Source: Phoronis australis (lineage: Eukaryota; Phoronida; Phoronidae). From it: 31,690 nucleotides of DNA. The notes beneath the pieces were generated by a model. That model was not told where the DNA came from, ran no database searches, and worked only from the letters and a program-made list of their open reading frames with translations. The position numbers and the translations under genes are program-made. The stretch spans positions 391,984 through 423,673 of the forward strand of contig NMRA01000107.1 in NCBI GenBank assembly GCA_002633005.1, read 5' to 3'. Below are positions 31,029-31,690 of this stretch, piece by piece (the first letter of the stretch is position 1; the number at the start of each line of letters is the position of its first letter).

Positions 31029-31690
31029 TTTTTTTTATTTTTTTTTTTTTTAGCCGTGATATATATTTATTGAAGGATACACAGAACATACAAAGAAATA
31101 ATAACAAACCCAGAAACCGCGAAGCATTATATCTGGGTTGTAAACAATTCATAAATGAAACTTGTATACATAGAGATATATACAATTAAGTAGTATCTAA
31201 AATAAGTATTCCAATACTTAGACATGCTATTACAGATAAATAAAAACAAAAATATTTACAGATTCATGTAGGGAAATCAGATGCAACAATATTGATAAAC
31301 GGTATATAAAAATTTGCTAACGTTGCTTAGGAGGAATTCGTTAAGAACAAAGTCAAGGTTAGGACTACCATTCAGTAATAATGTAACTCTAGTAGGGATA
31401 TTATTACAAGAATTGAGAGCGTTAACAACTGATTGGTTATCATTGAGTGCACGAAAGAGTGAGTCTCTCAGGGATTCGATGAGGGGACATTTGAAGAAAA
31501 TATGAGGATAAGATTGATGGTCACCACATTTACAGTTTGGAGATACATTACTAAAGTTGTGCCTGAACTTGTCAGAGTTGAGGAAAAGGCCACATCTTGA
31601 TCTGTACAATGCTATTTCGTTATCGCGGGTAAGGGAGAATTGAGTCAAGGGTGTTGAGTTATCAAAATTATGAAAAACAGTTCTAAAATT
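31029..31690 (-). mobile_element. 3' end of a non-LTR (LINE) retrotransposon, truncated by window edge
   Basis: A minus-strand open frame from the right edge to a stop at 31277 (137 codons) shows the C-terminal region of LINE polyproteins. It has LTRDNEIALYRSRCG, then CKCG-x5-PHIFFKCP, a C-x-C...H-x4-C knuckle of the kind found after the reverse transcriptase. A 3' untranslated region of about 225 bp follows, then an oligo(A) tail (plus-strand T-rich run 31029-31051 with one interruption). The frame is open to the edge, so more of the element should lie to the right. The clade cannot be assigned from this fragment. Confidence 0.75.
31277..31690 (-). CDS. LINE ORF2 C-terminus (partial, 5' end outside window)
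   Basis: An uninterrupted frame of 137 codons with no in-window start, continuing past the right edge. The conserved zinc-knuckle-like CKCGDHQSYPHIFFKCP and the preceding LTRDNEIALYRSR block are typical of the region downstream of reverse transcriptase in jockey/CR1-like elements. The absence of stops suggests a fairly young copy. Confidence 0.7.
   Translation of the reverse strand, partial: NFRTVFHNFDNSTPLTQFSLTRDNEIALYRSRCGLFLNSDKFRHNFSNVSPNCKCGDHQSYPHIFFKCPLIESLRDSLFRALNDNQSVVNALNSCNNIPTRVTLLLNGSPNLDFVLNEFLLSNVSKFLYTVYQYCCI

Noticed and set aside
1-31690. CRISPR array, bacterial operon, phage or toxin system
   Set aside because: Spliced animal genes dominate; tandem arrays here lack repeat-spacer structure and no prokaryotic gene organisation is present.

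Overview
This is animal nuclear DNA. The genes are split into many short exons with GT-AG introns, and the intergenic space is AT-rich and full of small palindromic repeats, SINE-like pieces and a LINE tail. Both recognisable genes are widespread animal transporter families. Intron lengths of about 0.3-1.6 kb and the repeat style suggest an invertebrate; a lancelet-like marine animal is my guess, at low confidence. The long stop-free stretches between the exons listed here are mostly chance frames.

Layout. (1) From the left edge to about 4.8 kb, on the minus strand, lies the 5' half of an MFSD14/HIAT1-type major facilitator gene. Exons sit at 4702-4797, 3993-4055, 2361-2488 (with a second copy at 1637-1764) and 683-797. 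The gene runs off the left edge, and its first coding exon was not found. The third exon lies inside a tandem duplication whose junction carries an undetermined base (N), so a true exon duplication and a haplotype mis-join are both possible. The acceptor of exon 683-797 is the edge of a 71-bp minisatellite that repeats the splice-site sequence. (2) From 4.8 to 18.5 kb no intact gene was recognised. This stretch holds a tRNA-Glu-like relic, a tRNA-headed SINE with a 14-bp target duplication, a possible THAP-domain remnant, a hAT-like MITE and several inverted repeats. (3) From 18,497 to 29,486, on the plus strand, lies a complete MFSD2-type gene (sodium-dependent lysophosphatidylcholine symporter family). 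Twelve coding exons join in frame into 507 codons. Its introns carry an 80-bp MITE with perfect 8-bp target duplications, microsatellites and inverted repeats. (4) From 29.5 kb to the right edge lie the MFSD2 3' flank, two large imperfect palindromes (30,139-30,336 and 30,475-31,010), and the 3' end of a minus-strand non-LTR retrotransposon with an oligo(A) tail.

The two transporters are divergently arranged (head to head). Both are 12-helix major facilitators, but nothing in the sequence shows that they act together. The strongest items for a second look are the duplicated MFSD14 exon, the splice-site minisatellite, the SINE and MITE with visible target-site duplications, and the large foldback next to the LINE tail. 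I found no convincing new biological system.
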